A DNA stretch of 64,000 nucleotides from Moniliella sp. 'wahieum' (GCA_003971905.1 RSEE01000021.1:496001-560000); one strand, 5' to 3'. Shown: positions 32,688 through 45,176, counted from the first letter of the stretch. Numbers and translations are program-made. Notes: generated by a model not told the origin, from the sequence alone.

Positions 32688-32994
32688 AATTATGGCGACG
32701 ATGCTAATGGTGGTGGTGGTGGGGGCAAGCTAGGGGGGTTGGGAAGGAAACAGAGGGAAAAGCGACTCGCGGCCCAGCACAAGGGAGCTGAGGTAGGTTT
32801 TATGCCGCCATCGCGCTCACAGGCTGAGCAGCCTGGCGGCCCCACGCTGGCATTGGACCAGTCTGGTCATCGAGCTCATGCGTCATGCATCACGCGTCAA
32901 GCTTCAGCTCGTCCCTCAAGCCCCAGGCTGAGGCGGGCTAAGCGCTAACGCTCAGGATGGCCAGGGCCTGCGGCTCTGGGGCCCATCGGGAGAT

Positions 32995-33046
32995 GATCGA
33001 TGATCCGTGGTGCATGATCCGTGGTGCATGATGCATGATGCATGAC
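32995..33046. repeat. ATGCAT/GATC repeat cluster
   Basis: ATGATCGATGATCCGTGG, a repeat of the latter word, then three GATGCAT units. Class: palindromic hexamer plus one base. Confidence 0.75.
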
Positions 33047-33777
33047 ATGAGTGACTAGAACTCTAGTAACGAGTAGACTGCAAAGGTAAGTGTTCCACTG
33101 CCCCTGCTCGCTCTGCCTGAGCTCTCGGAGACGTGCGTCTGCAGTCTCTGGAACAAGTACGTTTAGTACAAGGACTAATGCAAGGCACAGGAGGGTACAG
33201 GACATTCGCCCGCCCGCCCGCACCGTTTTCTCCGCACTGATGCAGTGCCTGCCTCCGACAGTTCCCCCACAGTCTCCCCCGCAGCCTCGCCGCAGGCAGC
33301 AGGCTTCTCTCTCATGCTGACGTCACATGATCACATACATTCAGGGTACCTTTGCTCGGCGCTCCTTCCAAAATTCACAAGCTCTCAGATCTCAATCTCA
33401 GATCTCAGATCTAAAGCTTCCAGCACTGAGGCTGAGGCGCTGAGGATGCCACGTCCTGTGGGCACACTCTAGGTGGGATAATGTGGCGGCACATTGATAT
33501 TGAGATTGGGGTTCTCAAGCTTCACTTGAAGCTTGAAGTCCAACAAGCTCTGATGCCTGCTGATGCAGCCATGCACTTCCTTCCAAACACGACGACGACA
33601 GAAGGCGAGAGCATGGTGGAATGTAACGTGCGTTGGTGCTACCGCTCTCTTGTCCCGCACATTGGTATTCTGCCCCAGTAGCACCACAACCTCCACATCG
33701 TAGCTGAGACTCAGCTTTGAGATCTGGAGAGCACTGCTTCCTATGTTCAACGTTCACATGTTCACAACAGGCCCCGG

Positions 33778-33808
33778 TCGCATGTCGCATGTCACATGTT
33801 ACATGTTT
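33778..33808. repeat. Degenerate ACATGT heptamer array
   Basis: CGCATGT, CGCATGT, CACATGT, TACATGT in register: 7-bp period with a conserved (A/G)CATGT core and drifting outer bases. Confidence 0.75.
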
Positions 33809-34289
33809 ACAGCCTCTATGCCTCTGTTCCACAACTATTTCTCAGGTGCCCGATGCCCGGTGCTGCAGGTTAGTTTTGTAACGCATGATTTCGATCATGC
33901 GTATCATCGATACTAAATCTTAAGCCACAAACTCGCTCGAAAAGCGAGGTACGGGAAGCAGCTCCACGTAGCCTCCCTATTAATTAACCCGTTAGCCCTA
34001 AGTTAAGCACTTAGCCTATTAAAAGCGCTAAGCCCACACCTGTTCGTATTATCATCGGATGGTGACAAAAAAGCACGATTTTGTAACGAGATAGACTAAA
34101 AAACCGGAGGGTACCCTGACGCGTGACGTGGCTCTAAATCATCCCTACGGCTGTGGCTACTGTGCCAGTGGCACGGAAGCTTATATTTGGCCGGGGCCCT
34201 GCACCTCTCTTCAGTGTGTAGGGCACAGAGAGAGCCACACGGCCATGCAGGGGGTATACTATGCTTCCAAGGGATGTGGCGCATTTTTA

Positions 34290-34665
34290 GAAGCAACAGA
34301 AGTGAACGCCGCAACACTCAAGAGCCTTTCTTCCCCTTGTGGTCATGACGACGTGCGGATACTATGCTACCGCAAGACCCCCACCAACAGATGTTTTGCT
34401 GGGCACCGCAAGGAGAATAAAAATGTACTAAATCGAGAAAAGTCCCTCATTATGATTGAAGAAGGTTCACCGGTCACCGGTCACCGGTCACCGCGCTCAC
34501 ATGTGTATACCAACACGTTATTCATTCGCATCATTCGTATTCACGGACGCTACGTCCATTTTGTGGAAGCGAATGGCGGGCACCCAAGGGTCCGACTTAT
34601 ACTAGCGGGGCTCCCTTGGTTTCTTGAATGATTTTGGCGCCAAAACAAGCATGCAACGCACGCCG
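34290..34665 (+). mobile_element. LINE fragment, copy f
   Basis: ACTCAAGAGCCTTTCTTCC and the following GACGTGCGGATACTATG match the FSPLVLTTRGYYG coding end of copy d. At 34568-34660, AATGGCGGGCACCCAAGGGTCC and TTTTGGCGCC match the 3'UTR blocks of copy c in order. A CACCGGT heptamer array (34467-34493) lies between the two parts. Confidence 0.5.
34467..34493. repeat. Heptamer array (TCACCGG)3.9
   Basis: Perfect 7-bp repeat with the ACCGGT palindrome in every unit, interrupting a LINE fragment. Confidence 0.9.
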
Positions 34666-34893
34666 CATCAGCAGGGTTTTTCGAGCGCAACGTTTTTTGT
34701 CCCACAACTCTGGCCTTAGGCCTTAAGTCCTGAAAAAGGACAAGTCTTCCCTGCTACAGCTTCAACGTGTGTCAGCTTTCTTCATCGGGTGGTATATATC
34801 TCCACATGGAAGGGAAGGACGGTAGGGGCCTATGTGTTTGATAGGGGTGTTGCGTAAAATAACATCACACAGGAAATACAGGCAATACGGTAA

Positions 34894-34917
34894 AAGCTTC
34901 AAGCTTCAAGCTTCAAG
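34894..34917. repeat. Heptamer array (AAGCTTC)3.4
   Basis: Perfect 7-bp repeat with the AAGCTT palindrome. Confidence 0.9.
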
Positions 34918-35271
34918 TGTGAGACTCTGTCTCAGGGGTAGTGCATGCGGGGGATGGGAAAAAGGGCCTAGCAACTGAGACTGCTGTGCGGCCGACCGCT
35001 ACAAACACACTTTTTTATTACAGTGCTAATTGAGATGACATGTGACATTCATTGATTTGATCGCGGTTCCATAGGTATGATTATGTTGACGTATGTTACG
35101 CAAGGATGATGAGATCTGGGACCACGCAAGGCAACCCTGTTTCCCGCCATATATAATGCACCAGTACCCCCCCAGCAAATCATTGTGGAAGACTGGGGGA
35201 ACCGGGAGAACCCACGGAGTTGAAATTTGAGCGGGTAACCGTATAAACCGGATAACCGATATTGCAATGGC

Positions 35272-35309
35272 GATGATCGATGATGCATGATGCATGATGC
35301 ATGATGCAT
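35272..35309. repeat. Heptamer array (GATGCAT) with a GATGATC lead-in
   Basis: One ATCGAT-type unit followed by four GATGCAT-type units, all in 7-bp register. This suggests that cores mutate while the period is kept. Confidence 0.9.
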
Positions 35310-36329
35310 TTGATGTTGCAGTAGTACTGAGTGAGTGCAGTGTTGAGACGTTGAGGTCTAATAAGCTTAAGAAGGCTACACACCTGAAGCCTGATGGAAG
35401 AGACCGGGGTTTGAACAATTAAAAAAACCGCAGTGTGTAACAGACTTCTCTCGGAAGGCAACAAACCTTATAGAAGAGAGAGTTATGACTACTAAGTGGT
35501 CCATGAAGCATGAAGCATTGGGCCCGTCCCAAAACATACGTTGCGCTCTCTGCTATTTGGGGGCACGATTTGGATGTTGAACATCTTGAAATGTATATTT
35601 GAGCAATGCAATATCGATGGTATATATGGTTAAGGTCTAAACCTTCTGTAACGGGAGTTACAGGCTTCCCAGGCGGAGACCTTCCCTGATGCCTATATAC
35701 CGGAGACAAGACTTGCGGAGAACTGAACGCTGTTTATATCCAAAGTCGAAAGAACACTGGCATAAACGTAGGAGGGTCACGAGTAGTGCTTGCTGTTCGT
35801 CCGAAGAACCTAGCCCCTGCAAAAGAGGTTGCATGTTAGGGGCTGTGCGAGAAAACGAGAAGCTCCGATGATGGGCGAGGGAGGGGAAGCGAACTAATCT
35901 AAAAGATGATTCTTCTAGAGTGGAGAGTGACTACAGAATAAGGGTGAAGGGGAAACAATGGCGGGCAGCTTAATAGGCCATGACAACTGGATCTAATAAC
36001 AAGCAGGTTTTATATAGAAGAGACGGGGAAAAGGAAAGACCAATAGGCCTATACAGCGAAAAGGGGAAACGATTCAGGAGGAAGGAGTGTTGATCAATCA
36101 CGAGAGGCACGAGGTGAGAGACGGGGCGAGGTTCAAGATGCAAAGCGGACCTGAGACGAGAAACGAGAGGCGATAAACCGAGTCGAAACCATGTGTAGTA
36201 GTGTTTTGGAGTTTAGACGAGCCCGAGCGCAGAAGAGATGATTGTTGTGGGTTTTGTAGTTAGGCCGAGAATCCGAGTCACGATAGCGAGCACAATGGCG
36301 AAAGATTGAGGACTCGAGAAGTGATCATA

Positions 36330-36560
36330 GGGAGAGAAGCCGAGAAGCAAGAGCGATCGTCGTCCCGTGACACCTTTTCCTAGCTCCATAATACCCGGAA
36401 GAGACAGGGTTTCGAACAAGCCAGAGTAAACACGTGGAGGCTTCGTCGTAAGAGCAAAGGACATGGTGCGAAGCGGAAGAGCAGGGAAAGTGTCTCGGGA
36501 TGAAAGATTGGTAATGGGAGCGAGATGCGCGAGGTCCGTGAGATACTCTATTATAGTATG
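36330..36560 (-). repeat. Dispersed repeat family B, copy 2
   Basis: On the minus strand, ATCTCGCTCCCAT, CCAAT, TCCCGAGA, TTTCCCTG and CTTCGCACCATGTCCTT appear in the same order as at 16.4 kb. The ATG here opens a frame of about 85 codons (MSFALTTKPPRVYSGLFET...) ending at 36213, with a hydrophobic C-terminal half. Whether it is expressed is unknown. Confidence 0.45.
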
Positions 36561-38554
36561 ACAGAGGACAACGAGCATATACCGTTATAATATACTGGGT
36601 CTGTTGAACTCCTCAAGTCCACCCGATACCTAGAAATAGAGTTCAAAAACTCATTGCAAGCATTGAAAGAGAGGTGACGACAGCTTCGGTATGATGCATG
36701 ATACTCAAAAGACTCAGAGATCGAGGGACGCGATGTGTATACGTGTGTGGTTGATCCATTCAGAGGCTATGCCAGTTAACTGGATTTAGTACACTTTTCG
36801 CTGCCATTTGTGTTTGCGATTAATTGAACGTAGTATGCCTCTTGAGAGTACCGACAACCAGGTTCAGACTTTCCCTAAAGTCCCCTTGTCATTGTGTGCG
36901 TGTCACGGTCGTTAGTTCCCAAAGCGCAAGTGCACATCTTGAGGGATGACCTCATGTAAGCAATGAGAATCCTCGCCTGCACCCGTTTTCAAGATATAAG
37001 CCTCACACAGGTACTCCAAGTACTTTTGTAAATACAGATGTATTCCATATTTAGTGTGCTCCCATATATCCCTAACGAACATAACTTGTTGCGACAATAA
37101 AGAAGGGGAAGTAAACATGGCGGGACCTATATACCCTAATGGCACCAACATACGACCGCCGGTGATGGAGGCAGGGACATTTGATTAATGTCACAGAGGA
37201 TGTGAAGATAGACTATTCCATACATACGTGTAGAGGAGAACAGAGACAGGATGAGAGGCGGGTGATGCCTTACGGAAGGTAAATATATACGCCCAGGAGA
37301 GACACGACTCAAAGGCGAGAGAACAAAGACCTCAGTCGAGACGAAAGGCAGCAGAATGGAGGAATTGTTCTTGAGACACAACAGAAAAGAGGGCATGGAT
37401 CAAAGCACGAAAACAGGGGAAGGACGAGAGACGCTCAACAGAAGGAAATTGTTGACGATGGGAGTGAAGTCTACCAAGGTACTATGATATGTGACAGCTG
37501 TCGGACGTGTAGATGATGGCTTCCCTAGACAGTCGCTTTTTGTGTTACGATGCCCGGACGGGGATACGCCACTGTACTACCCCCCCCCCCCCCCCCCTCC
37601 ACCCTCTCTGCGCGCCTTTTTGTGCTCCTGTGTTGCGGTCACATCTCCTGTCGTCCTCTCTGGACGAACGACAAACCGATTTCATACTCGATACTTCACT
37701 CGCTCTCATCCGTGTTTTCGTGATCCATCCCCTTAGCTCTCCTTGAGTCAGTAAGGGCTATCTGTGATTGTACGGCCATTTGATCACGGAGAATCTGGTC
37801 ATGGCTCAACGCAGCGCCCATATTCATCCAGAACGGTGAGAAAAGATGGCACTAAATTGCTTGTTATAAGTAGACGATCACATGAGAAATTTCCTAACGT
37901 TTTCCGGAAAACTATATTGAATACGTCTTTCCCCCCTTCCCTGGTGTGGCCGTCTTGAAACGGATAAAATCTTCGTCATCAAGAGCCTGCTATAAGAATA
38001 TAGAAGTTTGACACCTGGAAATAACTATGGCTCAAAAAAGTCTCTCTCTCTCTTTGACTGCTTTATGGTTAACCGGTACACTAGTATAATGCTCGTCCGT
38101 ATATTCACATCATTCGTGCGACATCCCACATAGGAACGAAGAAAAATGGAAGGAGAGCCGGAAAAGTTATATACTGAGTGCCCTACAGTTGTATGGCGAC
38201 GCCATTTGCATTCTCATTGGGCGAGGGCGAGCTGAGGGAACCCCGGACGAACGCGGACTTGGTGCAAGAAGCGTTTTCTATGGTATTTGTTCCGGCTTCA
38301 AAGGAAATTCAGATGTTCGGCGTTCTTTTCGTGGCTTTCTTCCCTCTTACAACGCTTTCATTTTATTTTGCTCTTTGACTTCCCCTTTTTCATCGGCTGT
38401 GCTAACGCTTATGACTTTTTGAGGTTCAGAAAAGCGCACCACGTCGCCTTCACGCTTTGTCTGAAGCAACTGATCCCGTAGACACACCCCGGCGGGCTCT
38501 TGAGTCGCCCCCTCTGTCATCTATCATCTGTGCTCTTCGGAATGTAGCTATATT
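36561..38554. other. Gene-poor region with strand-composition switch and C18 tract
   Basis: The plus strand is purine-rich up to about 37480 and pyrimidine-rich from about 37560 to 38450. No family-like coding frame was found. A poly-C tract lies at the switch. Confidence 0.45.
37580..37597. repeat. Poly-C tract, 18 bases
   Basis: Uninterrupted run of C at 37580-37597. Its length may be inaccurate given homopolymer errors elsewhere. Confidence 0.85.
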
Positions 38555-39215
38555 GCATCCATATCATTGACAGAGCTGTGAAGGCTGGGACGGGGAAACG
38601 CTACGCCTAAACCGCGACCCGTTCATCTTGCGTGTGCTGCTTGGTAGCGCCAACCCCGCTTTAAGGAACGGAATCGCCAGGAGGTCAGGATGCCCGCCAT
38701 CCGTTCCCATACCCTAGGAAGCGCGTGTGAACATGGATGAACGTGGTAGACATTCGAGCGAGGAACCATTTCCATTGACAGTCAGTAGTCAAATCCTTCC
38801 AGTGCCCGAGCATCTTGCCCGCTGTCTTGGTACCGTAGTATCCTCATCGCGTCGTCCAAATCAGAGGGGGAAACGGCTCTTGAGTGCGTCCCTGGTGTAT
38901 TTGGCATTTTGTCGCATTCTGATTGCTCCCCAGCAGCTGAAGCAGGTCCTTCTCCCGGCGTTCCAACTATAACGGCGGCGTCGCGGTGCTCTCATCATCA
39001 TGCACCATCTTCCGGTACGCGCTGTGCGCCTACTCTTCCTGCGATCCCGTGTGGTGCGCAGCGTGTGGTCCACCTCCGTTCCTGATCCTCCGATTGTTCC
39101 AGGCCCCATTACGCGGTAGTCGGTGCGCAGTGCCCTCCCCCCGAGCCTCGACCCATCCTCTTCCTCCACAGGAGGTTCGTTGTGGACGTGGGTGTCGGGG
39201 ATGGCTATCATATAT
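38555..39215 (-). mobile_element. LINE fragment, copy g
   Basis: On + it opens with CCATATCATTGACAGAGC, then GGCTGGGACGGGGAAACG, the CGCCATCCGTTCCCATAC block and GATGAACGTGGTAGACATTC. On the minus strand the coding end has RTDYRVMGPGTIGG and TEVDHTLR, direct counterparts of TDYGVIGPGAIG and EVDHMLR in copy d. The copy is 5'-truncated and frame-broken. Confidence 0.65.
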
Positions 39216-39423
39216 CACAGCATCACCGTGTTCAACTGAACGTTCACCTTGAACGCACCTTGAAGCTCTTGAAGCTTGAGCGCGCTTGAACGTTCAACTG
39301 TGTAAACACTGCTGTCCGCATGCGGCATTGTCACATGTGATGTCACGTGGGCAACATGTGATGCATGAGTGCGGCACATCAACCCTAACGCCTAAGGCTA
39401 TCCCCTGTCTGGCGTTGGCCGGA

Positions 39424-39452
39424 ATGCATCATGCATCATGCATCATTCATCA
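39424..39452. repeat. Heptamer array (ATGCATC)n
   Basis: Three perfect ATGCATC units decaying into TTCATCA. A second short stretch follows at 39466-39486 with ACGCGT and ATGCAT cores. Confidence 0.85.
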
Positions 39453-39745
39453 CACGCCACTCGTCACGCGTCATGCATCATGTAACACGTCACTCCAGTC
39501 ACATGTCACAAGTGACTGATAGTGACTAACGACTGCGGCGACGATAATCTAATCGATAACCCGATTCATCGATAACATGGAGATAACAATACAGACCACT
39601 GCGCGTTACAAATATGCTACCCGCACGCTCAAGAACCTTATTGTTGCCGCGGCTCCTCTTGCTGGACGCCGTATTGAGGCGCCAGTTGAGCCCGTTGGAT
39701 GATGAGAAGGCCTTAGGCCTGCGACAAGGTCCGGAGGCCTGAGGG

Positions 39746-39771
39746 GGCCTAAGGCCTAAGGCCTAAGGCCT
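39746..39771. repeat. Heptamer array (GGCCTAA)3.7
   Basis: Perfect 7-bp repeat with AGGCCT in each unit. Confidence 0.9.
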
Positions 39772-40783
39772 GAAAAGGTAAATGAGGTGGGGGAACGAGC
39801 AATTCATGCCGTTCGTTCCTGACGGTGGAGCCCTGAGGGACAGGTGATAGTATCGTGGGTACTAGGGGATAGAAAAAGGTTTGATTAACGATGAGGTGGC
39901 GGAGGCTTGACAGGGGCAGAAGGGGTTTGTTGGTGATGGTGGAACGGGGGCGCGGGGGGAGGGGACAGAAGAGTGGAAGGCGGAGTTGTGGGATCTGCTG
40001 GTGCAGTGTTTTGACTCCAGCCGTTAGCCGCGAGATACAAGGCTCGATAAGGCCCAAGAGCTAAAGCGCTTCAGACGTGTGGACGTGATAATACAGAGAG
40101 AGGGCGAGCCGGTGAGTGAGCCCGGGGAGATAAAAGATATCTGGTTCGTGGACCCTGGCCATCGGCCAAACGGGAACAGGGCGGGGTAACTGCCATAGTG
40201 GCGCTGTGCTGATGCAGGAAACTGGACACTGGGTACTGCGGCCAGGCGCAGTTACCTTCGCATACTCTTCGAACGCAAAACCCGTGCTTCGGCACACTGC
40301 TGTTGTCCGCAGTCCTGTCCCCTGGCCTCACCTCAGCCTCAGGGCTGCTCCAAGCCCCAGACCACAAGCGCGTCACGCCCAGGCACAGGCCAGGCAGTTC
40401 AACGCTCTTGCAGCACCATGCATCATGCATCATGGTTCACGAGCGATGATCGTTGAGAGTATGTTGAACCCGGGTCTGTTTGAGCAGACCGCGCACACCA
40501 GGGAACACTGCCCCCGCTGTTGCGAGGGCCCCTCCAGTGCTACTGCGCCATTCACCATTCCGTATAGTATTTGTGCAAGCTTAAGCGCACTTACACTGAC
40601 CCCCGGCGTACGTCATGTTATTTTTGTGCAAAACCACCAGTGTTCGGCCCAGAGGCATTCTTACAGTAAGCGCAAGCCCGGGCACTCTTGGATACCCATA
40701 TCTCTCCAACTATAATAGGGCGGCCCACTCGGAGCAACATTCCGGTTGCATCCACCCACCTACCTTCCTGGCGCTTTTCTGCC

Positions 40784-42561
40784 ATGGCTCTCCAGTCCTC
40801 ATCCGCAGGCGACCCTGTGTACGACGACCGCAAGAAGTTTACAAGCAATGACGACCTGCCCACTACCCATGTTGTTGCTGCCAACGAGGATGTCATTCAA
40901 ACATCCGACGACGATGAATTGGCCGCACGCATGGGGCACCACAGCGAGTTTTCTCGCGAGTTCAAGAGCATGAGCACCATTTCCTTTGCCTTCTCCATCA
41001 TGTTCGTTCATTCTTTCTTGTTTAAGCACTCCCATGACTGACGACTATTGCATCTATCTTCAGGGGCCTCGTATCGTCCGTTGCGACAACCTTCAACTCG
41101 CCATATCAGTCTGGCGGGCCAACGGCTGTGGTCTGGGCTTGGTTCATGGGCTCCTGCTTCAACCTGGCCCTTGGATCTGCCATCGGTGAGCTTGTATCGG
41201 CCTACCCTTCGGCCGGGGGGCTCTATTCGGCTGCTGGTCTGTCGTCCCCCGTCGCTGGGCCCTCTTGTGGCCTGGGTTACGGGCTGGCTTAACTTTACCG
41301 GCCAGATTGCTGGTATTGCCGGAACGGCCTGGGGTCTGTCGTCCATGCTGTGGGCCTACGCTTATGTGGCCAATGGATACATCCCAGCCCCCAACAGCTA
41401 TGGCTCCAACACAGGTGCCTACGTGGGCCTCTACATTGCCATCATGGTTATTCACGGTGCGATCTGCTGCTTCCCAAACAAGTGGCTTGCTCGCTTCACA
41501 TCAAGCTATGTGTTTATCAACCTGGGTGCAACTGTCGTCACGGCCATTGTATGCCTCGCTCGTACACCCTCGCACGAGATGTTGAGCTCGCATGATGCTG
41601 TGGGCAACCTGCAAGACCTGACAGGCTGGGGATCAAAAGCAATGGGACTCTTTGTTGGCCTGCAGTCGGTTCAGTTTGTCATGACTGACTACGACGCAAG
41701 TGCCCACATGTCAGAGGACATTGCCCGTGCCTCTTTTGCTGCACCGGTAGCCATCTTTGTTGCTGTGATTGGCACCGGCTTGTTTGGCCTCTTCCTCAAC
41801 GTTGCCCTCGTCTACTCTTCGGGTGGAATGGACTTGAGTGATGTGTCCACTATGCCGGGCGAACTTATCTTTGCTCAGATTCTGCGGGTCCGGGCTACCA
41901 AGGTGGGCTTCCTTATCATCTGGCCTTTCATTATGGCTACAGCTTGGTTTGTCATCCAGACGGCCCTCCAAGCGAATGCTCGCTCCTTCTACGCATTCTC
42001 TCGTGACGGTGGCCTGCCCGACCGCAAGTTCTTTGCCAAGGTGAGCAAGAAGACCAAACAGACAGTCAATGCCGTCTGGCTCGTTGTCATCCTCTGTATC
42101 GCTCTTATTTTCCTTTCCTTTGCTTCGCGCGTAGCCGTGTCGGCCATCTTTTCCCTTTCGGCGGTGGGGATGGACACTTCCTACCTTATCCCTATCGTCT
42201 GTCGCCAATTTTCCAAAACCATCCTGACGTCCAATTCAAACCCGGGCCCTTTTACCTTGGCCAAGGCATTCTTTCCCGCGTGGTGAACGGCATTGCGATT
42301 GTATGGACCACGTTTGAAGTGACGGTTCTTTGTTTCCCTGTGATTCGGGACTACGACGCTTCCACCTTTAATTACTCTTGGGTTGTTGCCCTAGGTTATT
42401 TTGCTGGCCATGATTTGGTACGTTCCTATGCCTGGCGTACCTACCATGGACCCATTTCGTCCCTGCACAAGAGTCAACTGGACAAGCTTGGGATTGTGGA
42501 CCGCGAAAATGAGGCCTCGGTTGAGTCAGGGAGTCAACAAGAATCCCAGCTGGAAAAGTGA
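40784..42561 (+). CDS. APC-family amino acid / GABA-type permease
   Basis: Plasma-membrane or vacuolar transporter of the ACT/UGA4-HNM1 type with about 12 membrane segments. The ATG at 40784 follows CTGCC. A 62-nt intron (41002-41063) precedes MGLVSSVATTFNSPYQSGGP, the first-helix signature. Others are SAYPSAGGLYSAAGL, APLVAWVTGWLNFTGQIAGIAGTA, FVMTDYDASAHMSEDI, ARSFYAFSRDGGLPD and the late helices to SSLHKSQLD. The soluble tail ends at 42561. Frame breaks at about 41246-41262 (a run of C) and 42212 (TTTT) are each cured by a single base. DYDASAHMSEDI is typical of amine/GABA/choline members. The exact substrate is unknown. Confidence 0.87.
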
Positions 42562-43137
42562 GGGCTGGTCATCGAAACTCTACGCCTGGTTCTGCGGGCA
42601 GGTGATGCGCTATACGTTTTTCTGTTGATATCCTTCTGTATCTGCATCACCACCCTTTTTCTTTGTCGCTGTCACGGCTCTGTCTCACGTTATTCTATCA
42701 TGCCACGAAGCGTAACAAGGAATATATATATCCTTCATCATCGAGGCGATCATCTAAACCTAGAGAGTTGTTGCAGTGAACGTTTTTGTTGCATGTGCTC
42801 ATCAATCCCAAGGACTCGATGGGCGTTGACGGTTCATGATAAACTGAAGTCAGTGACTGTCTTCTTGTAGTACCTTACTGGCGTGGGAGTGAGGTGTTTC
42901 CCAAAATGCCCACCCCCCACACTGGCAGTGCATTGAAGTTTTGCAAATGCTATATGTGGATTCAAACATGGGTGGCAGACCAAACTGTTGATCTGCGAGA
43001 GAAGCATATAACAGATTTTTTGCGTCCGAGACCTTCAGGAACGCAATCAAAGGGAAATGGAAGGCACACAGCCGAATAATGGAGATCATGGCATGCAGGT
43101 TGAGTGTACTGAGCCGTGGATGCTAAACGTCTCAGTA
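42562..43137. other. Convergent intergenic region
   Basis: 3' flanks of the permease and the antiporter. No gene is recognised. Confidence 0.5.
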
Positions 43138-45067
43138 TTAATGACCGAAGTGAATCAACAGTGGAAGAATCAAAATAACCGTAACTGGGAATACATTGTG
43201 CACACTGTGGGCGCACAAAAATTGTAGGGAAGTGAACCGGATATCGCACGCGGCGGCAAGTCCAGGGGATGATGCAGGAGTGTGAGAGAGTGCGTAGTAG
43301 TCTCTCCGTGGCGTTCCCATCCTTTGTTGGAGCGACAGAGGGTTATTACGCGTCAAGCTGAAGACGACTTTGATTCTGACATGGTTGAGCTGAGTTCGTT
43401 CTCTTTTTCTCTGCGGCGCGCGGCGGTACTGGTCAACATTGAACAACAAGGCCAGTATGAGCCCCAGCACGGCCATGCCTAAGCCAAAGTAGAGAGCTCC
43501 CCGAATGCCCAGCAGGCGATCGGCCTTAGTCACCCCTCCGTGGTTGACATGGGACTCCACCGTGCCCGCCAGGCCGAGGGCGATGGAGATGGAATAATTT
43601 ACCAGGGTGGTGACGAGACTTGCTGCCACTCCTTGGTGTTCCCTTGATACTGCTTGGGACAAAATGATTGTCGCAGCAGGGAAAGAACAATCCATCCCGA
43701 TCGGCTGGATGAGTACCGAGACAAAGGTAAGCCCCCAGTAAGATTGATGAGTGCCAGCGATGGATAGAGCAGCGTTCCCAGGCTGAAGGCACTCATGGAG
43801 ACGAGCATGACCCGATGGGGCCCGAGGTAGTGCAGCCCCAGTGGTGTGAGAATAGCGGCACACAAACCACTGATAGGAGCGGGGAGAAACATTACCCCGC
43901 TCATGATCATTGACACCCCTCTCATTGTTTGAAGGAACTGAACCAAGTAGTAGATCCAGATCCCGAATGCGGACCAGCCAGCAACAATACAGCCCAGCAC
44001 AAATCCCGTTTCGACGTTGAGCGCATGAAACGGGATCAGCGGGTGACTCGCCCACCGCATCTCCCACAAGCCAAACGCGGCGAGAAAGATGATGCCAATG
44101 ATGAGCAAAACATAGACGTAGGCCATCTGCCACCCCACCACAGGTGCTTGGTTAAACCCAAAGTTGACCAGCACCATTCCCGTTACACCCAACACACACC
44201 AGGAAGATCGAGCGCGTCAATGATCGACCTCCAGCTCATCGTCTCCGAAGGCGAACGGATCGAAGGAATGACCCAGAGAGCAAGGAGGGTGAGACCCGTG
44301 AGATACATTGCCATCACGTAAAAGGCCCAAGGCCACGACGCCAGCTGGGCGATGACACCAGAAAATAGGCCACCGAAGCAACCGCCCATGGGCGCAACCG
44401 CCCCAAAGAGGGATAAGAACAGTCGCAATTTCTTAACGTGTTGAGGAGCGCCGTATGTGGCACCCAAAATGGCCACACCGTTTGGAAGTAACATTGCTGG
44501 ACCGAACCCGGCTAGAACTCGGGCAAAGACATAAAGGATGTAGTTGGAGTAAACCGCTACACCGGCAACCAGGCTCCATAAGGCAAACCAGGCATAGCCA
44601 CTTATGATCATGGTGCGATACCCAAACAGGTCCCCCCAGCGGCCAAAGATAAGGATGAAGGTGCCGGAAGTAAGCGAGTAGCCAGCAATCAACCAGCTCT
44701 GCACCCCAGGGTTGGTCAATCCAAAACTCGCCGAGATGGCATGGAGGGGGAACAGGGACATGGTGAGGCCAATCTGGGTGGTGAGCTGGGCCATGACAAT
44801 GACCATGACAAACACGGCCTCGTGCAGGGGTGACATGGAGCTGGCCATATCGTCCTGTTCCTGTGAGAGTTGGTTGGCAAGCTGGTCGGCAGTCATGGGT
44901 GTATCCGGAGTGTCTTTTTCTCCAATGGCATGGTCAGGAGTGAAGAGAGAGGTATCCGAATGGTGGCGATGGAGCTTATCGGGCGGCACCGCTTCGTGGG
45001 GGGCAGAGGCGCCTAAGGAAGGGGCGGGATTGAGTGTGTCGAGGTCATCCGGGGTTTCAACGGCCAT
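43138..45067 (-). CDS. MFS drug:H+ antiporter, DHA2 type (14 TMS)
   Basis: The start at 45067 gives an 80-residue hydrophilic N-terminus, then TM segments with TSGTFILIFGRWGDLFGYR (MFS motif A) and LAGFGPAMLLPNGVAILG (motif C, antiporter). The second frame begins LGVTGMVLVNFGFNQAPVVGW. The third runs SYWGLTFVSVLIQPIGMDCS, SREHQGVAASLVTTLVNYSIS, and a last helix LYFGLGMAVLGLILALLF. The two frame changes (about 44195 and 43740) are inside conserved membrane segments. The true stop is uncertain: a stop near 43360 in another frame would end the protein soon after the last helix, while 43138 is the stop of the last open frame. Likely role: export of toxic compounds. Substrate not predictable. Confidence 0.85.
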
Positions 45068-45129
45068 GTTCGTCGCTTGTGGATGTGCAGTGAAGAAGGG
45101 GCGATGCCTGCAGGAGCAGGAGGGGCGTG

Positions 45130-45176
45130 GGCAGCAAAGGCAGCAAGGACAGCAAGGACAGCAAGCAGCAAGGCAG
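45130..45176. repeat. 9-bp minisatellite CAGCAAGGA in the antiporter leader
   Basis: Imperfect GGCAGCAAG/GACAGCAAG units just upstream of the antiporter ATG. Confidence 0.75.

Larger units (their letters stand above)
32688..34289. other. Intergenic region rich in palindromic heptamers
   Basis: No gene is recognised. Period-7 stretches occur at 32995-33046 (GATC/ATGCAT), 33388-33412 (CAGATCT), 33515-33537 (AAGCTT) and 33778-33808 (CGCATGT, CACATGT, TACATGT). A 66-codon frame at 33481 has no family character. Confidence 0.5.
34666..36200. other. Gene-poor region
   Basis: No gene is recognised. Contains the AAGCTT array at 34894 and the GATGCAT array at 35272. The plus strand becomes purine-rich from about 35700. 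Confidence 0.45.
39216..40783. other. Intergenic region with three heptamer arrays; permease promoter
   Basis: Contains AACGTT/AAGCTT words (39235-39300), ATGCAT arrays (39424-39486), the AGGCCT array (39746-39771) and an ATGCATCATG word at 40419. No gene is recognised. Confidence 0.5.

Noticed and set aside
37491-37736. Proline-run protein over the C18 tract
   Set aside because: The proline run is the homopolymer itself. No conserved sequence flanks it.
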